64,000 bases of DNA, from NCBI GenBank assembly GCA_033807775.1, contig CM066319.1, positions 163,370,983-163,434,982 of the forward strand, written 5' to 3'. The notes beneath the pieces were generated by a model, which saw only the letters and a list, made by a program, of their open reading frames with translations, was not told where the DNA came from and did no database searches. Of the stretch, positions 34,183-46,275 are shown piece by piece. The position numbers were made by a program, and so were the translations under genes. This stretch comes from Saussurea involucrata. Lineage: Eukaryota; Streptophyta; Magnoliopsida; Asterales; Asteraceae. Each line of letters starts with the position of its first letter. Positions within the stretch are counted from its first letter, which is position 1.

Positions 34183-35324
34183 ACGTATATATGTCGTAGA
34201 TGAACAAATTGAGAGTTGTACCGGTTTACCTGATTAAACTCATGTGTATGTATACTTCTCTTTGTCGGTGGGGGTAATTGGTAAGAAAATAGAGAGACAT
34301 AGATTGAGGGATGGAGAGATCGTTTAGAATATAAACAAACCGGAAACAAAGTGAAAAAACTTAAGATATGAGAAGAAAAACAAACCTGAAACCAAATGAA
34401 GAAATTAAGGGATGAATAGAGTTAAAGGGTTAGAGGTTATGGATGGATTTGGAAAAGTAAAAAGGCTTTTAGGAAGGTGAAGGGTTTGGAGGTCAAATGT
34501 TATTTAAAATGGTTGTAGAATTATCAAAATGACCTAATTGCAATAAAAATACATTTGTTCATATAGGGACATAGAAGTCTTTAGCATAATTAATATATAA
34601 AATATTCCAAAAAAAGAGAAAATTTCCAGGTAAGAATGCTATTCTAAGAAGGTGCCACATCATTCTTGGTAGATCTTCCTTTTATACATATAAAGATTTA
34701 AATTCATAACTTTTAATATTGAAATTTTTCTGTGTTTTATAATGATATGAGTTAGTTGGTTTAGAAATCATTATTGACGTTTCTATCGTTATTTAGGACA
34801 TTATTTCTTTTAGGGCCGTTCAATTCTTTTTGGAGGCCCTGTTACACTTGTATTTAAGACTGTTAACGAACCACATGTTTAGCAAACCGTTCATGAACTA
34901 TTCGGCTAAAAAGTTCATTTATAATCGTTTAGTTAATAAATGGACAAACATAAACACATATTTTTGTTCGTTTAGTTAAATGAACGAACATTAACAATGA
35001 TAAATAAAACCTTCATAAAATAATTTAACATATGACTTCACTTAAATAAAACATCTGTTTAACATTATTCGAAACAAATTCTTCCATTAATCGCAACCAT
35101 TTATGAAGAAAAATCTTAAAACACTGATCAACCATTTATGATATCAACTATCAATTTTAAATTACCATAAATAACCTATACACAATTACACATCTTGCAT
35201 CAATCCCTCCAAACGCACAAGAAGAAAATTAAGGCTTACATAAAGCTATTTCTATAATAAGCTAATGAAAAGGATAAAAGTATCAAACCTAAAACTTGGC
35301 CTAAACCTAATACACACACACATA
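33849..35324. other. AT-rich intergenic DNA
   Basis: Contains a (TA)n run at about 34146-34180. At 34600-34696 there is a segment whose inverse reads TCTTTATATGTATAAAAGGAAG, like a Helitron 5' end, but no matching hairpin end was found. Short minus frames at 33934-34349 have no recognisable motif. Confidence 0.4.
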
Positions 35325-35700
35325 TAGCCATGGCAATTTGGCCCGGCCCGGTGGGGAACCCGGTCCACCTGACCCGACCGGGGCCGAGGATTCCCCGCCA
35401 AACCGGGGGTCGGGGAAATCCACTTTTAAAAAACCGGGGCCGGGGTGATCATCCCCCGACCCGCCCCGGACCCGGTATATATATATATTATTAAATTTTT
35501 TATATATTTTGTATATTTATATATATATTATTAAATTTTTTTATATATTTTATATATTTAGAAAACCGGGGAACCGGGGACGGGTTGGAATCCACGTACC
35601 CGCCCGGGGCCGGGGCCGGGGAAGGGTTTTAAAAACCGGGGCCGAGGTTGGGGCCGGGGATGAAGAACCCCGCCCCATACCCACCACGTTGCCATGCCTA
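35325..35700. mobile_element. GC-rich hAT MITE
   Basis: The left end TAGCCATGGCAA and the right end TTGCCATGCCTA are inverted partners. The 8-bp TSD is CACACATA (35317-35324) and CGCACATA (35701-35708), one mismatch. The body is built of CCCGGCCCGG / CCGGGGCCGGGG words with an AT-rich centre (35477-35560). Confidence 0.8.
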
Positions 35701-35885
35701 CGCACATATTAATATATTATATATAGCCCCAAACAATTTGGGGCCCTCTTAAGTTTGTATTATTTTTTTAAGCAGAGAGAAATTTATTAAACAATAAATA
35801 AAAAGAGCATGTGCAAATCTGCGAGATGTAGAAAGAACAAAACAAAGGAAACCGAAATCCAAGAAAGAGGAAAATGACTAGAACC
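35701..35885. other. Spacer between two hAT elements
   Basis: No gene was recognised. It includes the left TSD (CTAGAACC, 35878-35885) of the next element. Confidence 0.6.
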
Positions 35886-35940
35886 TTGACATGGTCAAAT
35901 GGGCGGGCTGGACCGGGCCGGGCTTTGTGTGGGACCGGGC

Positions 35941-36057
35941 CCTGTTATCCCTAGAGTAACTTTTATCCGTTGAGCGACGACTCTTCCACTCGGCACTGTC
36001 GGATCACTAAGGTCGACTTTCGTCCCTGCTTGACGGGTGGGTCTTGCAGTCAAGCTC
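35941..36057 (-). pseudogene. Plastid-type 23S rRNA fragment (domain V), inserted
   Basis: Starting CCTGTTATCCCTAGAGTAAC and continuing through TTTTATCCGTTGAGCGACG, CTTCCACTCGGCAC, GTCGGATCACTAAGG, CGACTTTCGTCCCTGCT and GACGGGTGGGTCTTGCAGTC, the 117 bp are the reverse complement of the conserved peptidyl-transferase region of bacterial/plastid 23S rRNA. By eye it differs from the plastid sequence at only a few places, mostly C-to-T changes in CG or CC contexts. A plastid source (nuclear plastid DNA) is likeliest in a plant; mitochondrial 26S is less similar in my judgement. It is non-functional and lies inside the hAT element. Confidence 0.85.
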
Positions 36058-36362
36058 TGAAACACTATTCAAAAGCCCAGGCTTTTTTCGGACTGGGTCA
36101 GACTTGATGGTTGAGGGTCCGTCCCGTTTAGGCTTTTAAAAGACCGGTCTTATAAACCGGGCCGAGGACCGGGCCCAAAACCGGACCTAAACCGGGCTTT
36201 TAAAAAGAAATTTATATATATTTTTTTAATTAACAATATTCGAATACACTATAAAATACGTAATTGAGTCACTCAAACATATTTAAAAGTACGTTTTATT
36301 GGAATTTCGATTGAACAATACATTTTAAATAACTACATTTATTGAATATAAAGAAAATACTC

Positions 36363-36902
36363 TTAATCCTCATATAGTGGATTGTGTTGAAGAGTTCCGG
36401 TCGTTTTAATTCTATCAAGAGTCGTTTTATCATCGAGATCATCAACATCGAGTCGTTCGTTGTCGGTCTCGTCTTCGTCGTAATGTGATACGCTACCTTC
36501 ACCATCAGTAGTTGGCGGGGTACTTAGTAATTCATGGTATTCGTTTTCTTCGAGATTTGCTTCCACCCCCTCGAGCTCCGCCTCTAGGTCCGTTTGGTCT
36601 TGAATTCTTTCAAAACTATCCAAGTAGTCCTTCAAACAAACGCAACATTCTAGCGACTCCGGTTGTCAAGTATGGGTTGACTTGAATCACCTTCGGACTT
36701 CAACGCCTTGCACGTGGTCTCGGTGTGCCTCTATAAGCTCGAGTTTCCCGAGGTCGCAAGGAGAGTTCCACACCTTTTGCATTGTACCTTTTTTCCCGTC
36801 GTTGAGAACCACCATATTGTAACCATTCCAAACTTTTGATTTTCGTCCGTGCTCGGCAAGAGTTTCTCTAATTTGTTCCTTTGGTGCATTACCGCCGGCC
36901 AT
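36363..36902 (-). pseudogene. hAT transposase remnant: BED finger plus C-terminus
   Basis: From the ATG at 36902 the frame gives RKSKVWNGYNMVV, then (one frame over) KVQCKRCGTLLATSGNSS and later AHRDH: a BED zinc finger with the CxxC pair, interrupted by a frameshift near 36790. Near 36660 the sequence jumps to PESLECCVCLKDYLDSFERIQDQTDLE, the tail that follows the dimerisation region of plant hAT transposases, and an acidic end (to the stop at 36363). The catalytic core is deleted. The element could only move with a transposase from elsewhere. Confidence 0.75.
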
Positions 36903-37309
36903 TTTGATTGACGAATGGAAGAATTGAGAGGATGAGAAGTTCCGAAAAACGAACACGAGAAAGCGAGAAATCGAGAACTGCGTTTTTTGCGTTTTTGTAA
37001 CTTGGTATCTAACCCCATAACTATCCAATTTGTAGCGTTGAGGAGCCAAAAAAATATCAAAAAACGGTCAAAAAATGGGTCAAGCGGTAAAAAAACGACT
37101 AGTTAACGACTATAAAACGGCTACAAATTTGAATTAGAGCGGGTCGGGCCGGAACCGGGCGTGGGACCGGGCCGGGCCGGGAAAAATCGTGAATATTCGG
37201 CCTGTTATGGCGTGACGGGCTGGGACCGGGCTTTACCAGGTCGGGCTGGGCTTCAGGCCCTACTGGGCCGAGCCGGGACCGGGCCTATTTGGCCATCTCA
37301 ACTAGAACC

Positions 37310-37808
37310 AACTCAATTATAAGAAACAGACAAATCAAATAGGGTTTGGAGACCCATCCATGAACCCCAAGATTTAAAGAAAGACTTTCACCTTAGCGAT
37401 ATCCATGACTAGTATTGAAATTCACCCATAAGGTATTCACTCAAGACGATGCCTGTGAACACACGAGAATTCATGTTCCTACAAATGAAGTACAAATAAA
37501 TCCAAATAACGGCTTGTTAGAAACATTTTAAAGAAGTCGCCAATTGAGTACCACCATACAAAAGAATTAATTAGCTCCGATATTGTAAATGATAAACTAA
37601 AATTAAGATTCCACCAATTAAAGATGTTTACACATATGACCTTAGCATGTTTGCAATTAAAATGTTTGCAATCAAGAAGGCCATGTCTACAGATTCACTA
37701 TACTCGTCGCACATCAGATATAGAATCCAGTTGAGATCAATACCTACCTTTTCTCACTCTTTTTGTCTAAGATTAAGTGTAGTGTTCTAATTAAGCTTGT
37801 TTTTAATT
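37310..37808. other. Unassigned AT-rich sequence
   Basis: No ORF, terminal repeat or known motif recognised. Confidence 0.5.
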
Positions 37809-37824
37809 GATTACATATCTTGTT

Positions 37825-37968
37825 TTTTTTGGTAACTGTGAGTTTCTGGGCTACCTTACGCGCACTGACTAATCCCCTTGGGCGACCATGAATGGCTTGG
37901 ATCATTGCAGGTGAATCTCCATGGCTACAAGGGCTTTGGCAGCCTATATTTGAACCTGTGGTAGATGA
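37825..37968 (-). mobile_element. SINE-like retroposon, 16-bp TSD
   Basis: A 144-bp segment is bracketed by a perfect 16-bp direct repeat GATTACATATCTTGTT (37809-37824 and 37969-37984). Read on the minus strand it begins near a pol III B-box-like GGTTCAAAT and ends in an A-run (ACCAAAAAA). Long TSD, A-tail and B box fit a SINE. The A box expected upstream of the B box is missing, so it is probably 5'-truncated. Confidence 0.7.
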
Positions 37969-38110
37969 GATTACATATCTTGTTCTTCAATGTTGCAATT
38001 GAAAATCATGTTCTCGACTTTTGAACCGAACTCTTCATTCTCCGATCGTAGATTGTGTCATAATGATGCAAACTAAAGTTTGTCTTTGTTTTTTTGTCAC
38101 GGTGATGTTC

Positions 38111-40091
38111 TGTAACGCCCCAAAAAATTTAGTAGAATACTCCGTTAAGTTTATTTGCTTTTCATGAAATCCTTTCTAGCGCAAACTCTATGGTTTTATG
38201 TACGTAAGGCTTTTCATGTTTCCACCTACTCGCCCCGTTGTTTATTTTAATTTGATGAATTTTAACCCGATAGACGGTTTACGTGCATGCATGGGGAAAG
38301 GTTGACTTAGCGTGTACATATTGTTTTGAAATGCATGGCAGTTATCGAGAGGAAACAACACGGCAAAAGGAAGTCGAGACGAATCCGGCGAGAATGCCCG
38401 ACGAGATTGCCTAAGCCATTCTCGTTAGTCAAAGTCGCGGGAACAACCCCACTTGCGGTATAAGTTTTGCGAGAGTGCCCAGCAAGAATGCCAGGTCACT
38501 CTCGCAGTGTCATTGTCGCTGAAACCCTCCAGCTCGTGTACCAACTCGGCGAGAGTTCCCGACGAGAATGCCCGGGGCACTCTCGCACGTTATAGTCGCC
38601 GAGATCCGATCTAATTTAAATACGAGTCGCAGGCGTGACTTTAGTAGGGAAACATTTCAATTTTTTAAGAGGGGCCGATTCTCTCAGTTTGGTAGGTGAT
38701 GTCTTCCCCCTTTTCACATCTCCTCGTTTATTTCTAAAGCTCTCATGATCCTACGCATTAAATGCTCTTAATCTAAGAACTCTTTCTTTTCTAGGGCAAG
38801 CTTTCAAAGGTACAAGTTCATTTGGTTCAAGACCCCAAGGCTTACTTCTCCATTTTAAGGTTCTATTTATTTTTAGGGTTTTCATCTACAAAACCCTAGG
38901 TTACCATTAAATGCTTCTTATGTGTGCATAACTTATTCTAGTAACATGTTTGGTTTTAGCTAAACTAGGGTTTGGTATTTTATGACCACTTTGAGTTTCT
39001 ACGCATTTATTATCTCTTTTATCATCTTCATATTTACGTACATATGGGTTTTTGACCAAAATACTTGGATTGGTGACCTTGACCAAAAAGGGGCATAAAG
39101 AGCATGTTTTCATCTATTTTGAAATGTAGAAAATGATATGTTTGACAAGTACATATCTCGACATTTACTCGCGATGTTTGAATGTGAACCCTTGGTTTGG
39201 GAAGTAGTATGACTTTTTATCAATTTCTGTATATTTGGAAATTTGCAACATTAAATGCATGTAACGTGAGAGAATAGCATGATTCAAATCTTTATGATTA
39301 TTTGGAACATGTAATATATGATCATAATGGTTGTGGTGGTGTCTATCTCCTTGTGCACGAGGATTTAGATTGGTATATATGAATTATCACGTTCTTATGT
39401 GGTAGGCCATTTGGGGCCACTAGCGAGTAGGGAATAAAGGACATAGAAACTCGTCTAGATTGGGTAGGTATTAAAGTCCCATAAGATCTTGAGGTGTAAC
39501 GCAACGGAGTAGGCAATAAAGGCATTTTTATTTGCTTTGAGGTTGTGATGTCGTGATGACATGGGAACTAAACCGAGACTTGAGGTGTAACCCAATAACA
39601 TCTTGGTGACACCCTTCCCATGTTCTTGTTACCATGATGGAAACAGGTCTCTCCCGTATATCAAGGGATGCCCTTGTGTTTGTATATTCAGGTATGGAAC
39701 ATCGTTGGCATGGTTGAGATAGGGTTATTTATAAGATCTCACTAGGCCTATTGCCTTACACTTGTGGTGTTTCGTTGGTTCGCAGGTCCACTAGCGGTGG
39801 ATCTAGGATGGTTTGAGTTCCGGTTGGTAGGGTTAGGAGCTCTTGAGGAACCGACTTTTTGGGCTTTTGTGAAGAGAGATTTTTTGAGATATAATGACAC
39901 CTATATTAATCTAGTTTAAACCCAATCTAGATTAATTAGGTTGTTGTGTTTTATCTCATTATTCAATACTTTGGATTTGTACAAACTATCCCGAGTTTAT
40001 GGGTTTTAGTTGTCGTATTTTACAAGTTTTAATTTTATCCATTTTCCGGAATTATTCCCTATATTTAATGTTTAAATTTTAGGGTGTTACA
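38111..40091 (+). mobile_element. Gypsy solo LTR, 1981 bp
   Basis: TGTAACGCCCC ... AGGGTGTTACA with perfect TSD TGTTC at 38106-38110 and 40092-40096. It shares a GGGGCCACTAGCGAGTA block and TTGAGGTGTAAC blocks with the solo LTR at 55684-58228, so both are one family. Several GCGAGAATGCCCGACGAG-type repeats lie at 38380-38600. No internal region, so a solo LTR. Confidence 0.88.
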
Positions 40092-40141
40092 TGTTCACTC
40101 TTACTAAATAATTAAATGTATCTAAATTCAAAAACTAATGT

Positions 40142-41344
40142 TGTAACACCCACAAATTTGAAAAGATTGAGTAATTTAAAATTTCTATTAATACATCAAA
40201 CAAATGGTAAACCAAGTCTAACACGAGACTAGATTAAGACCGAGTGTTACTAAACCCCATAAAGAATGTCGTTATCTCCAAAGTATGGAAGACGTCTCCA
40301 ATTAGCTAATTCCTCCTCATGCCTCTAACTAGCATTCAACTGATAACAGTGACATTAGCCAATCCGCAACAAGGACCTGATCCACATGCCGACAATTAAA
40401 AAGGGTTAGACTTAACGTCTAGTGAGTTCAAACACTTTTCATCATTTATATAAAATAGTAAAACTGAAAGTCTGCTTATTTAAACAATAATCTCTCACAT
40501 AAAATATCTTTAATATATGAACAACAACTTTCCAAAACCTCAATTTTCGTGATGATAACTCTAAATCCAAGCATCCATTCAAATATGAACCCAAAACTTA
40601 ATACTCATTCAAAACATGAATAAAACTCAGTAATCGAATACTGAAACTTGGATAAGACTCGAACGTCCAAATCATCAAAATAAGGGTAAGGCTCATTACC
40701 CAATTTCACAAATTATGGATAACGCTCCATACTCAAAATGTCATCGAAAACATGGATAACTCTATTTCCAAAAAAAGTACCACGTTCTGGTGACGGAGGA
40801 GACTTGTTTCCATTGAACGTGGCGGGAACACAAAAGTATGCCATGTATCGTTGTTATCGAACTACACCTCAGATCATTGACTTTAATCCACAATGTATTA
40901 AGTGTCACCTCAAGTCCCCAATATCTTTAGTGCACAACCCCTCATGGGCATCACCTCAAGGTCACAATACCTTTTGTGCACCCGTTCCACTAGGCATCCC
41001 CTCAAGGATAGCCAATCTTAGTGTTCATTCGCTCTTTAGGAGAGTTCCAACCTCAAGGTTCCCATTCGACTTTTTGTGTCTATTCTCTAGCATTCAAGAT
41101 ATTAATATCAACTCCTTACTTGATAATCCAATATGTTTAACCCTCATGCATTAGGGTTAAAGCATCAAAACCCCAATGTCCACGATCCCGGAGTCCGATC
41201 AATAAAGGTTCACATTCGCAATACCAGGACGACCATAATGTCTACTCGAGCATTGTTCACAAAGTGAGAACATCAAGACTCCTCACCTATCACTTATAAC
41301 TGATTCATATACCTATGGATCTAATGTCTTACGGTCTAAATTTG
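40142..41344 (-). repeat. Gypsy LTR fragment
   Basis: It starts TGTAACACCCAC and has the AAGGGTTAGACTTAACGTCTAGTGAGTTC block near 40410, the counterpart of GGGTTAGACCATGAGGTCTAGTGAG in the Tekay-like LTRs (R-U5 side). No second terminus or TSD was found. Confidence 0.45.
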
Positions 41345-42599
41345 TAACACTTTAAATTTCAAGATTTATAATAAATAATTATTGGGGGTTAATAATTTAA
41401 AGAGTAACGACATAAGGGATTAAAATGGCAATACTCCAAAAATATGATTTTATTGCATAAATAAATCTAGATTCAACGCAATAGGCGAGAAGGCTGACAT
41501 GAAGGCCTAGAAGGCAAAGCGGTGGGAATTATGTTTTAAGGCGGCCCGCACGACTCATCCTAAGTGAGGGCTTAGCCAACGACACGTGTCTTTGGGGGCT
41601 TGCTTGGCTAGAAAGAGAAAGTCTTCAGCCTAGCTCGACTGAAAGGAGAGGAAGCGCCTAAAAGAAAGACTTTTTCCAATATTTCTTATAGGCCGTAGTA
41701 CCTACCATTAGAAGACAACTTTCACGGGCTTTTGAGTAAAGAAAAATGCCTTCTTCCTAGATAGGGAGTACGAGCGGTAGTAAATGAGAGATGGTTATTA
41801 GTAAGAATTAATCGGCTAAATGTGATTGCTAGCCTCTCCTTTGTGTTGACCTAGGGGCTTGCCTGCAAGTGGCTTCAAACACTCGCTAAGCCCCTATTGA
41901 ATAGGGTTGTAAGTCAACTATCTGTCTCAACAGGTGAGGAAGGAAAAAACTCGCTTTAATTTAGAAGGCAGATTAATAAAAAAAATGAAATATTTTGAAT
42001 TTAATTGATTGGGGACGAAAATGCAAAAAGAAAAACTAGAGGGACTAGTTCGGCCAAAGGTAGAAAACTAATTTGGAAATGATTAAGATTTGAAAAATCA
42101 TTTTTCAAATCACGTTCTTCTTATTCCAGTGCCGATTTGATGCCCTGTAACTTCAATTTTTCGACTGAAATTTTAAGGAAACCTTCCCACTTCCAAAGGA
42201 TGTAAGGGACTAAACCTCTTTAGAATTTCGAAGTTTTATCAAGAAATGAAGGAGATATCGAGTTTGGAGCAATGTAGGGTCATTCCTTACAAAATAGTGA
42301 TTGAGGTAAAATAGTCAACCAAAAATTAGTGTATTACATATGGTTGGCTTAGATTTTCAATTACCTTTCCAATGGTATAAGTTTCGTAGATAATGGTAGC
42401 CTGTACATCGAGTATTTTGAGCGAGAATCCGTTGTGGCGGTGGATCGACGAGATCGGGTACCAAACTCGAATTTCTAGTTGAATCGGGGTAGAATTGGGA
42501 TTAACATTATTTATAAACTTTTATAAAAAGTTTGGTGAAAAATGGTCAATAAACGATCCCAAACGGATGTCGTTCACGATAGTCGCACCGAAGGTGCGA

Positions 42600-43134
42600 T
42601 CGGGTTGGGTTTAAGGGTATGCAAAACCCGAATGCCCCAAAAACCCGAACCGAAAATGAGGTGTTTATGTAAAACCCGATTGCCCCGAAATCCGAAAATC
42701 CGAAACCCGAATTTTGGGGATATTTGGGTTTGGGTTGGGTTTGATTTATCGTCACCCGATCCGTCCGAAAACCCGACGTGTATATATATATATATACATA
42801 CATATATTATTATATAAATATATTTATTTATATTATTATCCTTCAAAAATCCTAAATTCTAGTTGGTCGTACTATTTTCAAGAGACTAAACTTACCATCA
42901 ATTAATCAATATTTTCAACTAATTGAGTTTATTCTCCAAAGATCAAATATTATAAATTTTCTGCATTTAATTATACCCGAAATTCGACCAAATCCAACCC
43001 AAAACCCGACGAATCCGAACCCGAAGTAATCCGAAATCCGAAACCTAAAGTTTGGGGCTTGGTTTTCATATCCGAAATCCGATTGGGTTATTGATTTTCC
43101 CACCCGAACCCGCCCGATGCTCACCCCTAGTTGG
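42600..43134. mobile_element. hAT-like MITE of AACCCGAA words
   Basis: The right end is GCATCGGGCGGG...-type inverse (CTCACCCCTAG), and the body is made of AAACCCGAA / AATCCGAAA / GGGTTTGGGTTGGG words with an AT-rich centre (42780-42840). The left end (near AAGGTGCGATCGGG) is a poor match and no TSD was found. Confidence 0.5.
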
Positions 43135-43309
43135 GTTGGGAGTCAAGTTGGGACGATCAGCATTGGACCAAGATATTGGGTCGGGGCTGAATTGTCGCGG
43201 GTGAAGTTCGGTTAGACTTGAATCGTTTTGATTAAATCGATATTTAAAAAGAATTAAGTCTCGTTTATTTACTTGGATTAATAGGAATAAATCAAGATGT
43301 TTCAGTTAA

Positions 43310-44804
43310 GGCATTATTTGGCAAAAATAAGTTAGCTTTTTTTTGGTGTACATGTTTGGATGACCATAAGCTAGCTTATAAGCTAGCTTTTTGAAACGCT
43401 ACTTGGAGTAGCGTTTCAGTAGCTTTTTGTGAATATTCCAATATTGCCCCTTATTATTATTTACTAACTATTATTATTATAAATATTAATTTTTAAATTT
43501 AATTATTATTGATTAATAAAAATTAACTGAAAATTATAAAATTAAATTTTAATTATATATTTATATTAATTTTTAATTATTTAGAGTAATTGTTAATTAT
43601 ATAAATCATTTCTATATATTTTATAATATTAATTAATATATTTTAGTTATCAAGTACTATTATCTTTTTAAGTATTATTTGATTATTTTTTTCATATTAT
43701 ATGTAACGGTTATTGTTTGGGTAAAAATTTACAAGTCACGACCACGACAGAAAAAGGGCAAGACACATCTTGTGTTAAGATAAGGACCTAACGATCATGC
43801 ACGTACGATATCTCTATCGTCATACATAAGCTTAAGTCGAGAGTTATTCACGACACTCGACCATAACCCTGATGAACTCACACGACCGTCATTAAATATC
43901 TTAAGACCACGATTACCTAACATACGATATAGCTGTTATCTTTTGTCTATTTAATGTAGGATCATCGCCATTAATGAGAAAACAGTTACAACCGACAAAG
44001 GTCATCAATAGTATTGATTTCCGAAAACCGTTACGACCGTTATCCAGCTTTTATGGGAAGCATTTATGACCACCAACACTATATAAACGAAGACATCAGC
44101 CTCATTGCGACACGTCTGAATTCGAGGACATCCACTGCATAGCAAAAGCATTCAAGCAAAGAAACTCACGACGCATATATACGACACACTATTTTTACGC
44201 ACGACGCATTATTTACTTTATCATTAAGTTATTTCTGATATTTGTATTGTAATCATCTGTACTCTCGACACTTGAAACGCAAGGACGTCGCCCCTGATTG
44301 ACGACCATAGTACATTGACGACACTACCTGTCGTCCGCGGGTTTTTTCCTCGTTGAGGTTTTTCCCGCGTCACCAAATTCCTCTCGTCTTCCTTATTTTT
44401 ATCTTTATCGCACTGTTTGTCGAAAAATTCTTTTCTTTAGTTGTTAAGCTCTACATCAACCTTAAATTGTATTTTTGGACGATTTTCGGCATTAACAGTT
44501 ATTTAAAATCATATGTTAATATGCATTTTTTTCTAAAACTTGTTTTAACAAATTAAAATTTTATGGTGTATATGTAATAATAAATTTTAAATTCTTTTAA
44601 TTAACATGTTGTATTATTTAATTTTTCTTTACTACATTGGTTGTATTAATTAACATATTATATTTTTATAAATTTGTTTTAATTATATAATTAAATATCG
44701 TAATTGGTAATTTTTTAAAGATGTCATTTTTGATCATTTTACATGTTTATAAGCTAGTTTTGTCAGACGTGACTTTTTCATCAGCTAGTTTGCCAAACAT
44801 AGCC
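43310..44804. mobile_element. Harbinger-type MITE containing a solo LTR
   Basis: GGCATTATTTGGCAAA and (inverse of the right end) GGCTATGTTTGGCAAA, with TAA on both sides (43307-43309, 44805-44807). AGCTAGCTTATAAGCTAGCT palindromes near the left end match CAGCTAGTTTG near the right. About 700 bp without the inserted LTR. Confidence 0.75.
43714..44497 (+). mobile_element. Tat-type Gypsy solo LTR
   Basis: TGTTTGGGTAAAAA ... TTCGGCATTAACA, 784 bp, with perfect TSD GTTAT at 43709-43713 and 44498-44502. Both termini and the ACGAGGAAAAAACC-type block match the LTR at 49946-50800 in inverse orientation, so this is a relative of the large Tat element. Confidence 0.88.
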
Positions 44805-45752
44805 TAAGTTGGTCAAGATAACATCAAATTATAAAGGGTATTAATTAACTGGGTTATTGCATTTTGTGGGGATTTACTAATTCGAGCTTAATATCAATTA
44901 GATTATATCTAATTAATAGTTTAGTCTTTAACTTATTTATTTATTTATTTAAGGGGTGATTCGTTATCAAATTAAAATAAATGAATTAGAAACTCATTTA
45001 AGGAGTCCTACTTGGGTAAATATGGGATTGAGTGATTTTTAAAATGACTAAGTATATAATTATAAGTTGGGTTTAATACATCGAAGGTTGTTTTTGGACG
45101 TTAAGAAGTCCATGGCGACGAGGTACACTTAAGGTTGACTTGTTGACCATGGGTTGATTTGTTTAACTTTTGGGTTGATTTTTTGAAAAAAGTCAAGACA
45201 CTAATTAAGTAAATATAATTATGTGTTATAGGATATTACTCAGGGACGAGGTTTAGCTAAGTGGAGCTATTCACATGGGTTTTCATGAGACTTGCACTGC
45301 GGTGCATACTATGTACAAATTATTTTTTGAATTAGTTGTGCGATGTGCTATATGGGCTTTGTTTGTATATGTTATACGATATCTATATAGGGTGAATATA
45401 TCATTTGCAAACAAATCAGATTGTACAAACTTTGTAAACTAATCTTAGCCACTCATTCCATTTAGTTTAATTATTTCCGGAATTTTTAAATAGATTAATG
45501 ATGAGGGTAAACAAGTCAATTAACAAATCATTGTAATTAATTAATTTAATCAGATAATTACGAATTATGGTAACTGCCATGATTGTACGGATGGGATATT
45601 TGCATGATCTGATGTAAAGTGATTGAGATTACATGAGATTTCCAGCGATCATTCTTATTATTTTCGATTACCAGTGTTCTTATTAACTCCGATTTCAATC
45701 GATTATAAACTACAAAAACCGTGAAACATTATCGTAGTAATAAGTTTTATCA

Positions 45753-45968
45753 ATGGAAGATTGTCATTCATTAAACGAAGAATACGTCAATGATGTTTTT
45801 GCGACGTCTTGGGGTTGTCAAGCAGAAGATGTTGTGTTCGTTCCTTTTTCCGTCGGCGTGAAGGGTCATGAATCGCCGGCGAGTTGTGTTGATGACATGG
45901 ATGAGTACGGCGATCAACCAGATCTGGGTTTTATGTTGATGGTTATTTTTTCCTCTAATTTAATATGT
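45753..45968 (+). CDS. Possible captured first exon of an unrecognised gene
   Basis: ATG at 45753 opens a 78-codon frame to a stop at 45987-45989. The first 70 or so codons are acidic and compositionally gene-like (MEDCHSLNEEYVNDVFATSW..., DDMDEYGDQPDLG), and then the reading turns hydrophobic and AT-rich, as if entering an intron after about 45945. I do not recognise the protein. It lies between inverted repeats, so it may be a captured gene fragment rather than a live gene. Confidence 0.35.
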
Positions 45969-46040
45969 TTCTATTTGTTTGATCTGTAACAACTATTTTC
46001 TATGTGAGAAAATTTAGAATGATGCGCTCGTTTTGATTTT

Positions 46041-46275
46041 TATCCGTCGCATGTATTCATGAATGTAAGTACAATCCAGTCACAGTTTCATTATAATTAA
46101 TTTTTCCGCCTCTATATTCATGAATTGGTTTAGTGATTAATGCATTCATGAATAATGGTGATTTTATTCATGAATACATTCCAGGCACATATTTATATAA
46201 ACATTACATTAAATACATGTGTTGTTCCCAGCATCCATATTCATGATTTAAAGGATCCATATTCATGATTTAAAG
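46041..46275. repeat. Cluster of ATTCATGAAT palindromes
   Basis: ATTCATGAAT occurs four times between 46055 and 46170, followed by two adjacent copies of a CATATTCATGATTTAAAGGAT unit (about 46228-46270). Confidence 0.6.

Larger units (their letters stand above)
35886..37301 (-). mobile_element. hAT element, internally deleted, with rRNA insert
   Basis: Ends TTGACATGGTCAAATGGGC and (inverse) TTGAGATGGCCAAATAGGC, with a perfect 8-bp TSD CTAGAACC at 35878-35885 and 37302-37309. Subterminal regions are arrays of CCGGGCC / GGGACCGGGC words. It contains the two ends of an hAT transposase gene on the minus strand and a plastid-type 23S rRNA fragment near its left end. Confidence 0.88.
41345..45376 (+). 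repeat. Old Gypsy-type LTR, interrupted by MITEs
   Basis: It starts TGTAACACTTTAAATTTC. The part at 44805-45376 reads on as a continuation and ends near ATGTTATA. It is interrupted by a hAT-like element (about 42600-43134) and a Harbinger MITE that itself contains a solo LTR (43310-44804). No TSD was found, so both outer limits and the assignment are tentative. No ORF with motifs. Confidence 0.35.

Noticed and set aside
34600..34696. Helitron 5'-end-like sequence (inverse TCTTTATATGTATAAAAGG)
   Set aside because: No hairpin plus CTAG end could be paired with it in the expected place.
35509..35712. Gly/Arg-rich short ORF
   Set aside because: Translation of CCGGGG words of the hAT MITE.
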